The notes under the pieces are model-generated. The model saw nothing but the letters and a program-made list of their open reading frames with translations, had not been told where the DNA came from and did not search any database. This document shows, one piece after another, positions 40,931 through 50,593 of a stretch of 64,000 bases of DNA (the first letter of the stretch is position 1; the number at the start of each line of letters is the position of its first letter). The DNA comes from NCEH01 sp043195135 (lineage in GTDB: Bacteria; Pseudomonadota; Alphaproteobacteria; Rhizobiales; Xanthobacteraceae): the NCBI RefSeq assembly GCF_043195135.1, contig NZ_JBAFWP010000001.1. One strand, given 5' to 3'. Made by a program: the position numbers and the translations under genes.

Positions 40931-41917
40931 TCAGCCGGCGAAATCCGTGGTCAGAACCACCTTGCCCTTCACCCGCCGGCCGGCAATCTCCCCGAGCGCG
41001 TCGGCGCAATTGGCCAACGGGAAGGTGGTATCCACATGGGCGGAAATGCGGCCCGCCCGGGCATGGCCCACCAATTCCTCCACCGCGCCCCGGAGCCAGG
41101 GCACATCGCGCCGCGCCTGCGCCCCGAAAGCCACGCCGCGGGCGTCACAATTCTTTAGCAGCAACAGGTTGAGCGGCAATTTCGGGATGTCGCCGGCGGC
41201 AAATCCGATCACCAGCAGCCGTCCGCACCAGCCCAGCGCCCGCACCGCCTGCTCGGACTGCGCCCCGCCCACGGGATCGAACACCACATCGATGCCCCGC
41301 TCCCCGCCGAGCGCCTTGAGGGCGACCTTAAGGTCTTGCTGTGTATAGTCTATTCCCTCATCGGCGCCGTGCGCGCGGGCAAACTCCAGCTTGTCCGGCG
41401 CGGAGGCGCAGGCGATCACGCGGGCGCCCAGGATCTTGCCCAGCTCCACCGCCGCCAGCCCCACGCCGCCCGCCGCCCCGAGCACCGCAAGTGTCTCTCC
41501 CGCCTTCAATTCTCCGCGATCCCGCAGGGCATAGAGGGCGGTGCCGTAGGTCACGATCAGCCCCGCCGCGCGCACCAGGTCGAGATCGTCCGGCACCGGG
41601 GCGAGGGTCTGCGCCTTGACCACCACCTTCTCCCGCGCGGCGCCGCTGGTCATGTAGCCGGCCACCCGGTCGCCGATCCGAAGGCCGGTGACGCCTTCGC
41701 CCAAGGATCTGACAAATCCCGAGAATTCCGCGCCCGGCGAAAACGGCAGAGGCGGCTTGTGCTGGTACAGGTCGCGGATGATCAGCGTGTCGAAAAAATT
41801 GAGGCCGACCGCCGCCACGTCCACCACCACCTCGCCGGGACCCGGCAGCGGATCCGGCAGATCCTGGACCACCAATTGCTCCGCCGGCCCGTGGCGCACG
41901 CACATGACAGCCTTCAT
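40931..41917 (-). CDS. NADPH:quinone oxidoreductase family protein (zinc-independent MDR)
   Basis: This 328-aa medium-chain dehydrogenase/reductase has the quinone-oxidoreductase layout: an N-terminal GroES-like domain (VVVDVAAVGLNFFDTLI), then a Rossmann domain with GAAGGVGLAAVELGK and a central VFDPVGG motif. It lacks the cysteine cluster that binds structural zinc. Members reduce quinones or alpha,beta-unsaturated carbonyls with NADPH in the cytoplasm. The start ATG 41917 opens MKAVMCVRHG, as is typical. It runs in the same direction as the secreted hydrolase, with a 201-bp gap. Confidence 0.92.
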   Translation of the reverse strand: MKAVMCVRHGPAEQLVVQDLPDPLPGPGEVVVDVAAVGLNFFDTLIIRDLYQHKPPLPFSPGAEFSGFVRSLGEGVTGLRIGDRVAGYMTSGAAREKVVVKAQTLAPVPDDLDLVRAAGLIVTYGTALYALRDRGELKAGETLAVLGAAGGVGLAAVELGKILGARVIACASAPDKLEFARAHGADEGIDYTQQDLKVALKALGGERGIDVVFDPVGGAQSEQAVRALGWCGRLLVIGFAAGDIPKLPLNLLLLKNCDARGVAFGAQARRDVPWLRGAVEELVGHARAGRISAHVDTTFPLANCADALGEIAGRRVKGKVVLTTDFAG

Positions 41918-42187
41918 GACCCCATCCCCTCACACCTCGCCGCAGGGCGCGGCACGGCCCGCCGCAGCCTTGCCGGAACCGGCGCAACCGCGCGATCCTT
42001 CCCACGAAACCGGGGATGGCGCCCATGGCGACTTGTCAACTCACGGCCCTGGCCGCAAAGGATGCCAGGGCGTTAAGGAAGCAAAAGCAGTCTGTGTGCC
42101 ATTTTTTTGTCGGCGTCCACATTTAGGGGCATTGAAGCAGCCCGCTGCGCTGCCTTTCCTGCACCGCGTTCAGATCTAGGAGAAGTC

Positions 42188-42709
42188 ATGGCTCCGTTCC
42201 GCACACGCCTTGCCGTCCTCGGCGGCCTCGTCGCCGCCCTGGTCGCAGGTCCAGCGTTCGCCCAGCAGGCGCAGCCCAAGCCGGTCGCGCAGTTCGGCGA
42301 TTGGAGCGTCTATGTCAGCGCCACCCCCAACGCCAAGGTCTGCTACACCATTTCCCAGCCGAAGGACCGCCAGCCCGCCGGGCTGAAGCGCGACCCGGCC
42401 TACTTCTTCATCTCCACCCGGCCGGCGGAAAACGTGAAGAACGAGATCAGCCTGACCATGGGATTCGCCCTCAAGGAGGCGAGCGAAGCCAAGCTGACGA
42501 TCGGCTCGCAGACCTTCGCGCTCTACACGAAATCCGAAGGCGCCTGGGTGCGCAACGTGGCGGACGAGGGAAAGATGGTCGAGGCCCTGCGCAAGGGCAA
42601 GGACGTGACGGTCGTGAGCCTGTCGGCGCGCGGCAACCCGACCACCGACAAATACGGGCTTGCGGGCATCGGCCAGGCGCTCGACCGCGTCGCGCAGGAA
42701 TGCAAATAG
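42188..42709 (+). CDS. IalB-family (invasion associated locus B) periplasmic protein
   Basis: This 173-aa protein has a signal peptide (cleavage after GPAFA) and the IalB pattern FGDWSVYVS near the mature N-terminus, followed by CYTISQP and a C-terminal Cys. IalB-like proteins are common in Hyphomicrobiales and their general function is unclear; they were named for erythrocyte invasion in Bartonella. AGGAGAAGTC directly precedes ATG 42188, a strong ribosome site that rejects in-frame upstream starts. It is followed by rlmN. Confidence 0.9.
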   Translation: MAPFRTRLAVLGGLVAALVAGPAFAQQAQPKPVAQFGDWSVYVSATPNAKVCYTISQPKDRQPAGLKRDPAYFFISTRPAENVKNEISLTMGFALKEASEAKLTIGSQTFALYTKSEGAWVRNVADEGKMVEALRKGKDVTVVSLSARGNPTTDKYGLAGIGQALDRVAQECK

Positions 42710-42830
42710 CCGGCGCCGCCGCCCCCCAGCGGAGGCTTTGCCCGAACCGCGCCGCAATCCTTGCATCTAAAGGGCCTGAAGGATCGGATCGCGTCCGTCG
42801 TGCGGCTGGCATGGCGGGCGCGAAACCATT

Positions 42831-44057
42831 ATGTGTGACCCAATGACGCTCGTGATCGATACCACCCCCGCCGCCACGCCGGCGACGCCGCCCGTTTCCC
42901 TGCCCTCGCTCGTGGGGCTGGACCGGGAGAAGCTCGGCCGCGCGCTCGCCGCAATTGGGGTTGGCGACCGCGATCTGCGCATGCGCGTGAACCAGCTCTG
43001 GCACTGGATCTATCTGCGCGGCGCCCACGATTTCGACGAGATGACCAACGTCTCCAAGCATCTGCGGGCGATACTGGCGCAGGCCTATTCGCTGGCGCGA
43101 CCGGAGATCGTGGTGGAGCAGGTGTCGCAGGACGGCACCCGCAAATGGCTGCTGCGCCTGCCGGCGGACACGCCCGGAGAGAAGCCGCACGAGGTGGAGT
43201 GCGTCTATATTCCGGAGAGCGACCGCGGCACCCTGTGTGTCTCCAGCCAGGTGGGCTGCACCCTCAATTGCTCGTTCTGTCACACCGGAACCCAGCGTCT
43301 GGTGCGCAATCTTTCCGCCGCCGAGATCGTCGCCCAGGTGATGGTGGCGCGCGACCGGCTCGGCGATTATCCCGGCCGCGAGCGCGCGGTCGGCCCCGGC
43401 CTGCCGACGGAGGGGGATCGGCTCGTCACCAACATCGTCTTCATGGGCATGGGCGAGCCGCTCTATGCGTATGAATCCGTGGCTGAAGCCATCGAGATCC
43501 TGTCGGACGGCGACGGCCTCGGCCTCGGCAAGCGCCGCATCACCGTGTCCACCTCGGGCGTGGTGCCGGAGATCGAGCGGCTCGGCCGCGAGGTGGCGCC
43601 CATGCTCGCCATCTCGCTGCACGCCGTGCGCGACGAGTTGCGCGACGTGCTGGTGCCGATCAACAAGAAATATCCGCTCGCCCAATTGCTTGAGGCGTGC
43701 CGTACCTATCCGGCCGCCTCCAACGCCAAGCGCATCACGTTTGAATACGTGATGCTGAAGGGCGTCAACGACAGCCCGGCGGACGCCAAGGCCCTGGTTC
43801 GGCTGCTCGACGGCATTCCGGCCAAGATCAACCTCATCCCGTTCAACCCCTGGCCGGGCACCCAGTACGAATGCTCCGACTGGGAGACGATCGAGAAATT
43901 TTCCGACATCGTGTTCCGCGCCGGCTATGCGAGCCCCGTGCGCACCCCGCGCGGGCGTGACATTCTCGCCGCCTGCGGCCAGCTCAAGAGCGAGACGGAA
44001 AAGCTTTCCGCCCGCGAGCGTCTGGCCCTGCGCGCCATGGCGGCGGCGGCCGAATAA
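42831..44057 (+). CDS. rlmN: 23S rRNA / tRNA adenine-C2 methyltransferase RlmN
   Basis: This 408-aa radical-SAM enzyme methylates A2503 of 23S rRNA and A37 of some tRNAs. The 4Fe-4S motif CTLNCSFC and the surrounding SQVGCTLNCSFCHTG are diagnostic. Further family blocks are NIVFMGMGEPL and LAISLHAVRD, with the mechanistic cysteine expected in the C-terminal part. The length is normal. The first ATG (42831) was kept; ATG 42843 is equally possible. It lies downstream of the IalB-like gene. Confidence 0.97.
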   Translation: MCDPMTLVIDTTPAATPATPPVSLPSLVGLDREKLGRALAAIGVGDRDLRMRVNQLWHWIYLRGAHDFDEMTNVSKHLRAILAQAYSLARPEIVVEQVSQDGTRKWLLRLPADTPGEKPHEVECVYIPESDRGTLCVSSQVGCTLNCSFCHTGTQRLVRNLSAAEIVAQVMVARDRLGDYPGRERAVGPGLPTEGDRLVTNIVFMGMGEPLYAYESVAEAIEILSDGDGLGLGKRRITVSTSGVVPEIERLGREVAPMLAISLHAVRDELRDVLVPINKKYPLAQLLEACRTYPAASNAKRITFEYVMLKGVNDSPADAKALVRLLDGIPAKINLIPFNPWPGTQYECSDWETIEKFSDIVFRAGYASPVRTPRGRDILAACGQLKSETEKLSARERLALRAMAAAAE

Positions 44058-44089
44058 TCGATCCGCAGCCGACGCAAGGCCACCCCGCC

Positions 44090-44605
44090 ATGGATTCCGT
44101 CTTCCGCCTCCTGCTGCGGTTCATTCTCGTTCCCGCCGGCTATGTGGTGGCCATCTGCGCGGGCACGGCCGTGATCCTGTTCGGCCAATGGCGCATCGGC
44201 GCCCTGTTCGCCACCGCGCCGGAGAGCCCGGACACCGTGGTGGTGCTGGTCGATGCCCTGTTCACCGCCGGCTTCCTGGTGATGTTCCTGGTTTCCACCA
44301 TGTGGCTCGTGGCGGCGATCGGCGTGCTGTTCTCGGAAATGTTCGCGGTGCGCTCCTGGATGTTCCATGTGGCGAACGGCGCGGCTTCCGCCTTTGTGGG
44401 CGCCCAGCTCTTTCCCGCCCTCAGCGGCGAGCGCATGCCCGTGGCGGACCCGTTCTACATCCTCGCGGCGGGGCTGGCCGGAGGGCTCGCCTATTGGCTG
44501 GTGGCGGGTTGGAGCGCCGGCTTCTGGAAGCCGATGCTGCTCTCCTCCAGCCGGAATCGGCGTCCGCCGCCCCCGCCGCCCGCCGGGCAGCCGCCGGCGG
44601 CCTGA
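44090..44605 (+). CDS. Four-helix inner-membrane protein of unknown function
   Basis: This 171-aa protein has four hydrophobic segments (roughly residues 10-35, 50-80, 85-115 and 125-145) and a Pro/Ala-rich cytoplasmic-type tail of about 25 residues. No characterised family was recognised. It starts 32 bp after rlmN and is probably co-transcribed with it. The 42-bp gap to the convergent gene at 44648 contains a perfect 12-bp palindrome (CTGCTGCAGCAG). Confidence 0.8.
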   Translation: MDSVFRLLLRFILVPAGYVVAICAGTAVILFGQWRIGALFATAPESPDTVVVLVDALFTAGFLVMFLVSTMWLVAAIGVLFSEMFAVRSWMFHVANGAASAFVGAQLFPALSGERMPVADPFYILAAGLAGGLAYWLVAGWSAGFWKPMLLSSSRNRRPPPPPPAGQPPAA

Positions 44606-44647
44606 CCCGGCTGCGGCCGAGCCTGCTGCAGCAGACGCTGCGGCCGG

Positions 44648-45277
44648 CTATTGGGCGGCGGCCTGCGGCGCGCTGGCGATCTGCACCGCGTGTTCCAGCG
44701 CCATTTCCAGCCGGTCGTTACCCCAGAACAAATCCTTGTCCGCGGTGACGAAGGTGGGCGCGCCGAAGATGCCGAGCGCCCGCGCTTCCTCGACGGTCGC
44801 GCGCAGCTTGTCCTTGTTCGCCTGCGTCTCCGCCTGGTCGATCACCTCGTCGCAGAAATGGCCGAGGCCGGCGAGCACCTGCCGCACCACCGTTCGGTCG
44901 GCAATATCGCGCCCCTCGGCGAACGCGGCGCGGAACAGGGCGCGCGTGAAGGCGGGCCGGGACGCGTCGTTGAGCCGCGTCGCGACGCGCGCGCCAAGCA
45001 GGCCGTTGACCGGAAAGGGCTCCGGACGCGTCACCGCCGGCAGGCCGTAGCGATTCGCAAGGCGCGCTAAGTCGCGCCACATATGCGCACCCTTCAGGGG
45101 ATAGACATTGAACGGCGAGGAAGAATAGCCCTGGGCGGCGAAGATCGGCCCGAGCAGGAAGGGTTTCCACTCCACATGCACGTTCGCAGCTTCGGCAAGG
45201 GGGCCGATCCGGCTGGCCGCCAGGTAGGAATAGGGGGAGGCGAACTCGTAGTAGAAATCCAGCGTGGCCCTGGTCAT
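44648..45277 (-). CDS. 2-hydroxychromene-2-carboxylate isomerase-like (DsbA/kappa-GST fold)
   Basis: This 209-aa protein opens with LDFYYEFASPYSYLA, the signature of the HCCA isomerase / kappa glutathione transferase group, and includes GIFGAPTFV near the C-terminus. Family members use glutathione for isomerisation in aromatic degradation, though many genomic copies have no known substrate. The start ATG 45277 gives the expected length. It is convergent with the membrane protein and divergent from the PAP2 gene. Confidence 0.9.
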   Translation of the reverse strand: MTRATLDFYYEFASPYSYLAASRIGPLAEAANVHVEWKPFLLGPIFAAQGYSSSPFNVYPLKGAHMWRDLARLANRYGLPAVTRPEPFPVNGLLGARVATRLNDASRPAFTRALFRAAFAEGRDIADRTVVRQVLAGLGHFCDEVIDQAETQANKDKLRATVEEARALGIFGAPTFVTADKDLFWGNDRLEMALEHAVQIASAPQAAAQ

Positions 45278-45414
45278 CGGCCCCTCCTCGGGCTAAATCG
45301 GCCGGAGTTTGCTGCCGGTCCCCGCATCCCCGCAAGGGGTTGGATCAAACCGTAGCGGCAAACGGGCGAAGACGCACCGCGCAGGGCGCATTGAGGGGAA
45401 ACACAGGTGATCCG

Positions 45415-46245
45415 TTGAAGCTCGTGCTCTTCTTCGCCCTCGTGACCGGCGCGGCCGTCGCGATCCTCTTCACGGTCTTTCCGCAATGGGATCTCGCGAT
45501 CACCGGGCTGTTCTGGGATTCAGGCTCGCGCAGTTTCCAGGTCGCCGCCTCGCCCCTCGCCAAAATGCTGCGCAGCGCCGGCAACGTCATTCCCTGGCTG
45601 TTCGCCGGGCCCGCCTTCGCAGCCATCATTCTCAAGCTGCTGTTCCCGCGCGCACCCATGTTCATGAACGCGCGCGCCGCGCTGTTGCTGGCGCTCTCAA
45701 TGGCGCTTGCCCCCGGCCTTCTGGTGAACGGCGTGCTGAAGGAACATTGGGGCCGTCCCCGCCCTGTGCATGTCGACACATTCGGCGGCAAGGACGTTTT
45801 CAGCCCCTGGTATTCCACCGACGGCACCTGCCCGGGGAACTGCTCCTTCGTCTCCGGCGAAGGATCGCTCGGCTTCTGGATGCTGGCGCCGGCGAGTCTC
45901 GCGCCCCCGAGCGTGCGGCCGATTGCGATTGCCGCCGCACTCGTCTTCGGCGCCGCCGCCGGAAGCCTGCGCATCGCCTTCGGCGGACATTTCTTCACCG
46001 ATACGGTATTCTCCGCCCTGCTGACCATGCTCGTCATCGTTGCCCTGCGCTGGCTCATCTACGACCGGCGGGGGGCGCTCTCCAGCGCGACGCTGGAGGC
46101 CGGCATCGGCAAGCTCGGCCTGGCGCTGCACGCACTTATCGGCGCGCTACTGGGTGCGCTGTGGTGGGTTTCGCGCAGCGCCATGCGCAAGATCGCCCAT
46201 GCCCTGCGCGCCCTCCCCTTGCCATGGCGACGCTCGGGCCTATAG
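45415..46245 (+). CDS. PAP2-family membrane phosphatase
   Basis: This 276-aa multi-spanning protein has the three PAP2 motifs: KEHWGRPRP, CSFVSGEGS and SLRIAFGGHFFTD. The second motif has SGEGS rather than the more common PSGH, a variant seen in some lipid A phosphatase-like members. Expected substrates are lipid phosphates such as undecaprenyl pyrophosphate, phosphatidylglycerophosphate or lipid A. The start is uncertain: TTG 45415 (AGGTGAT upstream) was chosen, TTG 45340 would add 25 residues, and no early ATG exists. Confidence 0.82.
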   Translation: MKLVLFFALVTGAAVAILFTVFPQWDLAITGLFWDSGSRSFQVAASPLAKMLRSAGNVIPWLFAGPAFAAIILKLLFPRAPMFMNARAALLLALSMALAPGLLVNGVLKEHWGRPRPVHVDTFGGKDVFSPWYSTDGTCPGNCSFVSGEGSLGFWMLAPASLAPPSVRPIAIAAALVFGAAAGSLRIAFGGHFFTDTVFSALLTMLVIVALRWLIYDRRGALSSATLEAGIGKLGLALHALIGALLGALWWVSRSAMRKIAHALRALPLPWRRSGL

Positions 46246-46284
46246 TCCGCGCGCTCTTCAAGACCCTGTAGTTCGAGAGATGAG

Positions 46285-47511
<1,227 letters not shown>

Positions 47512-47582
47512 TCGCGGCTTTCGCGAAGCCGGCGCCGGCCCGTGCCGGCGCCCCCTGCCCGGCCCCAGCTCCGGAGTTCCTC

Positions 47583-48221
47583 ATGCAGCCGATCCAGATC
47601 GCGGTGGTGCCGGTCACGCCGTTCCAGCAGAATTGCTCGATCCTGTGTTGCACCGCCACCAACAAGGCGGCAGTGGTCGATCCCGGCGGCGACCTGCCGC
47701 GGATCCGCGCGGCGCTGGCGGAGACCGGGGTGCAGGTGGAGAAGATTCTCCTCACCCATGGCCATTTCGACCATGCCGCCGGCGCGGCGGAACTGGCGGA
47801 GAGCCTCGGCGTGCCCATCGAGGGACCGAACGCGGCCGACCAGTTCCTTCTCGATGCGGTGCCCGAGACCGCGGCGAAATATGATTTCGAAGGTCGGGCC
47901 GTGACCCCGGACCGCTATCTCTCCGAGGGGGAGACGGTGCAGGTCGGCGATCTGACCCTGGAGGTGTTGCAGGTGCCGGGGCATACGCCCGGCCATGTGG
48001 TGTTCGTGCACGCGCCTTCGAATGTCGCCATCGTCGGCGATACGCTGTTCAAGGGTTCGGTGGGCCGCACGGATTTTTCCTATGGCAACGCCGAGCAGCT
48101 GATCGAGGGCATCGTGACCAAGCTGCTGCCCTTGGGCGATGGCGTGGTGTGCCTGCCCGGCCACGGCGCCGTCACCAGCATTGGCGACGAGCGCGCGACC
48201 AATCCCTTCCTGCCGCGCTGA
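47583..48221 (+). CDS. Metallo-beta-lactamase-fold hydrolase (glyoxalase II-like)
   Basis: This 212-aa protein has the metal-binding motif THGHFDHAAG, further His ligands in PGHTPGH and in CLPGHGA, and Asp in IVGDTLF. This matches the small YcbL-type glyoxalase II group. Hydrolysis of S-lactoylglutathione or related thioesters is likely but not certain. A GGAG site lies 10 bp before ATG 47583. It is downstream of argG (71 bp) and convergent with the diguanylate cyclase gene. Confidence 0.9.
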   Translation: MQPIQIAVVPVTPFQQNCSILCCTATNKAAVVDPGGDLPRIRAALAETGVQVEKILLTHGHFDHAAGAAELAESLGVPIEGPNAADQFLLDAVPETAAKYDFEGRAVTPDRYLSEGETVQVGDLTLEVLQVPGHTPGHVVFVHAPSNVAIVGDTLFKGSVGRTDFSYGNAEQLIEGIVTKLLPLGDGVVCLPGHGAVTSIGDERATNPFLPR

Positions 48222-48244
48222 CCGCCCGGCCCGGCCGACCGCGC

Positions 48245-49954
48245 TCAGGCGACGCGGGGATTGGGCTTGCGGTCCGCGACCGCGACGCAGTTGCGGCCGG
48301 AGTTCTTGGCCGAATATAGCGCGAGGTCGGCGCGTTCGATCACCTCGTCCACGTCCCGGTCGCCCGGCTGCGCCAGGGCGGCACCGAAGCTGACCGTTAC
48401 CGCGATCTCGCGCCCTTCGACCTGCACCCGGCTGGAGCCGATGGAGCTGCGCATGCGCTCGGCGAGCGCCATCATGCCGGCGCGGTCCACATTCAGCAGC
48501 AGGACCACGAATTCCTCGCCGCCGAAGCGTGCCACGCGATCGTGCTGGCGCAACGCGGCGCCGATGGAGGCCGCGACGGAGCGGATCACGGCGTCTCCGG
48601 CGGGATGCCCATAGACGTCGTTGACGGCTTTGAAATGATCGATATCCGCCATCAGAATGCCGAGCCCGTCGCTGGTGCGCGTGCCGTTCAGCGCCGCATC
48701 GGCGACGGTGAGGAAGGACCGGCGGTTGAGCAGGCCCGTGAGCGGATCGGTATCGGCAAGCTGGCGCAGCTCTTCCATATCCTGCTGATACTGCTCGGCC
48801 GTGCGCATGATCTGCGCCTCCACCATGCCGAGCCGACGCAGAAGCGCCCGCAGGGAACCGGTCAATTGAATGACTTCCAGGCTGCCGCGCTGGTGCGGCA
48901 GGTTGGTGGCGCGCGGATCTCGGCCGATCTGCGCGGCGGCCTGCGTCAGCGTCACCAGCGGCAGAGAAATTTTCCGCGCGAACCAATAGGCCCCCAGAAA
49001 CGTCACAGGCAGGGCCAGGAGGCCGATGCCGAGAATGGTGAGGCCAAGGCGGGTCGCGTCGGCGAATGCCACGGCGGCGTCCTGGCGCGTGACCACGATC
49101 CAGCCGAGGCCCGGATAATCGCCCGTGCGCCCGGTGACGGAAAAGCCGGTGAGCACGCGGTGTCCATCGCTGGTGTCGACGAATGCGCCGCTGCGCTGGT
49201 CCATCATCGAGGCGATGACCTCGTCCGAGAACGGTTGCGGGTTCGAGGATTTGCCGAGCAGCACCCGGCCGTCGCGTCCGATCAGCCAGGCCTGCGTCGC
49301 CCCCTCCTTCGGCGCGATATCGTTCAGCAACTCGGACCAGTTGAGGTTCAGATGCGCCCCGATGGTGCCGAGGATGCGGTTCTCGGGTGAATAGACGGGC
49401 AGGGAAATGTCAACGAAGCGCGTCGCACTGCCGGCCTGCGGCAAGGCCAGCAGGTGGGCGAGAAGACCCGCCTCGTCCGCATCGCCCACGGTGGGAACGT
49501 TCAGGCCGTTGCGAAACCAATCGCGCGAGAGAACGGACGTGCCTTCCAGCACGCGGCCGGTGGAAGCCAGAACAATGCCGTTGGGATCGGCAAAACCGAT
49601 CCAGACGTACCGCGGGCGCGATACCTTCAGTTGCTCGATGACGTCGCGCACCTCGTCCGGGCTGTCCTGCCAGATGTGGTTCAAGGGGCGCATTTCCGCG
49701 ATCTGGAGGATATCGCCGTAACGCTCGGACAGATCCAGGTCGATGCGCTCCGCAAGGGAGCTCGCCTTGGCCGCCATCTCCGCCTTCAGATGCGCGGCGA
49801 GACCGCGCCGGCTCACGCCGGCACTCGCAAGCGCGACGGCGGTCAGGGTCACAAGGCCGATCATCGCCATGGCGAAGGCCATCTGCTGACCTATCGTCAT
49901 GCGATCCTGTAAATGCTGCAGTCGCAGGCGCAACCGATGAAACACGCCAACCAT
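48245..49954 (-). CDS. Membrane diguanylate cyclase with periplasmic sensor domain
   Basis: This 569-aa protein has a hydrophobic segment at about 24-46, a ~240-residue periplasmic Cache-like sensor (WIGFADPNGIVLAST), a second segment near 300-320, a HAMP-like linker, and a C-terminal GGDEF domain. The active site FGGEEF lies near residue 479. RQHD five residues before it is a complete RxxD inhibitory site, so feedback inhibition by c-di-GMP is expected. It should make c-di-GMP from two GTP in response to an external ligand. The start is ATG 49954. Confidence 0.93.
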   Translation of the reverse strand: MVGVFHRLRLRLQHLQDRMTIGQQMAFAMAMIGLVTLTAVALASAGVSRRGLAAHLKAEMAAKASSLAERIDLDLSERYGDILQIAEMRPLNHIWQDSPDEVRDVIEQLKVSRPRYVWIGFADPNGIVLASTGRVLEGTSVLSRDWFRNGLNVPTVGDADEAGLLAHLLALPQAGSATRFVDISLPVYSPENRILGTIGAHLNLNWSELLNDIAPKEGATQAWLIGRDGRVLLGKSSNPQPFSDEVIASMMDQRSGAFVDTSDGHRVLTGFSVTGRTGDYPGLGWIVVTRQDAAVAFADATRLGLTILGIGLLALPVTFLGAYWFARKISLPLVTLTQAAAQIGRDPRATNLPHQRGSLEVIQLTGSLRALLRRLGMVEAQIMRTAEQYQQDMEELRQLADTDPLTGLLNRRSFLTVADAALNGTRTSDGLGILMADIDHFKAVNDVYGHPAGDAVIRSVAASIGAALRQHDRVARFGGEEFVVLLLNVDRAGMMALAERMRSSIGSSRVQVEGREIAVTVSFGAALAQPGDRDVDEVIERADLALYSAKNSGRNCVAVADRKPNPRVA

Positions 49955-50113
49955 CCTTCATTCGTCTCGCGTCACACTGCCGAGCGGGGGGCAAGGATGA
50001 ACCCGGCACAGGCTCTGCGTTAGCGGCTTTCGAATAAGGCACAAGGCTTTCGCGAGGCTCGCGCGCGGTTCAGCCGAACAAAAGCACCCGGGCACCACCC
50101 GCGGCCCCTAGAT

Positions 50114-50130
50114 TATAAGTCAGACTTATA
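50114..50130. promoter_or_regulatory. Perfect palindrome, probable MarR operator
   Basis: TATAAGTC-A-GACTTATA is a perfect 17-bp palindrome centred 25 bp upstream of the MarR start. MarR proteins bind such sites as dimers and usually autoregulate. It would control the regulator and the overlapping exporter gene. Confidence 0.75.
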
Positions 50131-50146
50131 TTAAGTAGCCCATATC

Positions 50147-50593
50147 ATGACCGAAACACCCCTCGGATTCCTGCTCGTGGACGCGGCGCGCCTGTATCGC
50201 GCCAGCATCGACCGCGCGTTCGAACAGACCGGCCTCGGGCTCACCGCCGGCGAAGCGCGCACCCTGGTCTATGCCAATCTGCATCCGGGCCTGCGCCAGA
50301 CCGCGCTGGCGGTGCGCATGAACGTGGAGCCCATGACCCTCGTCGGCTTCCTCGACAAGCTGGAAGTCCAGGGGCTGATCTCCCGCACCCCGGATCCGAG
50401 CGACCGCCGGGCCAAGACGGTCAATCTCACGCCGGCGGCGGACGCCATTCTCGCGTCCGTGCTGGCTGCCGCCGCCCGGGTGCGCGTCGGCGCGCTCGAA
50501 GGCCTGTCCGAGGCCGAGAAGGACACCTTCCGCAAGGCCCTCGAACAGATCCGCACCAATCTCTGCCTTTCCGCCAAGGATGACGCGCAATGA
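50147..50593 (+). CDS. MarR-family transcriptional regulator
   Basis: This 148-aa protein has the MarR winged-helix layout: recognition-helix region ALAVRMNVEPMTLVGFLDKLE, then the wing GLISRTPDPSDRRAK with its typical DxRxK pattern, and a dimerising C-terminal helix. It probably represses itself and the exporter. It overlaps the exporter start by 4 bp (ATGA at 50590), so the two are translationally coupled. The palindrome 17 bp upstream is the likely operator. Confidence 0.93.
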   Translation: MTETPLGFLLVDAARLYRASIDRAFEQTGLGLTAGEARTLVYANLHPGLRQTALAVRMNVEPMTLVGFLDKLEVQGLISRTPDPSDRRAKTVNLTPAADAILASVLAAAARVRVGALEGLSEAEKDTFRKALEQIRTNLCLSAKDDAQ

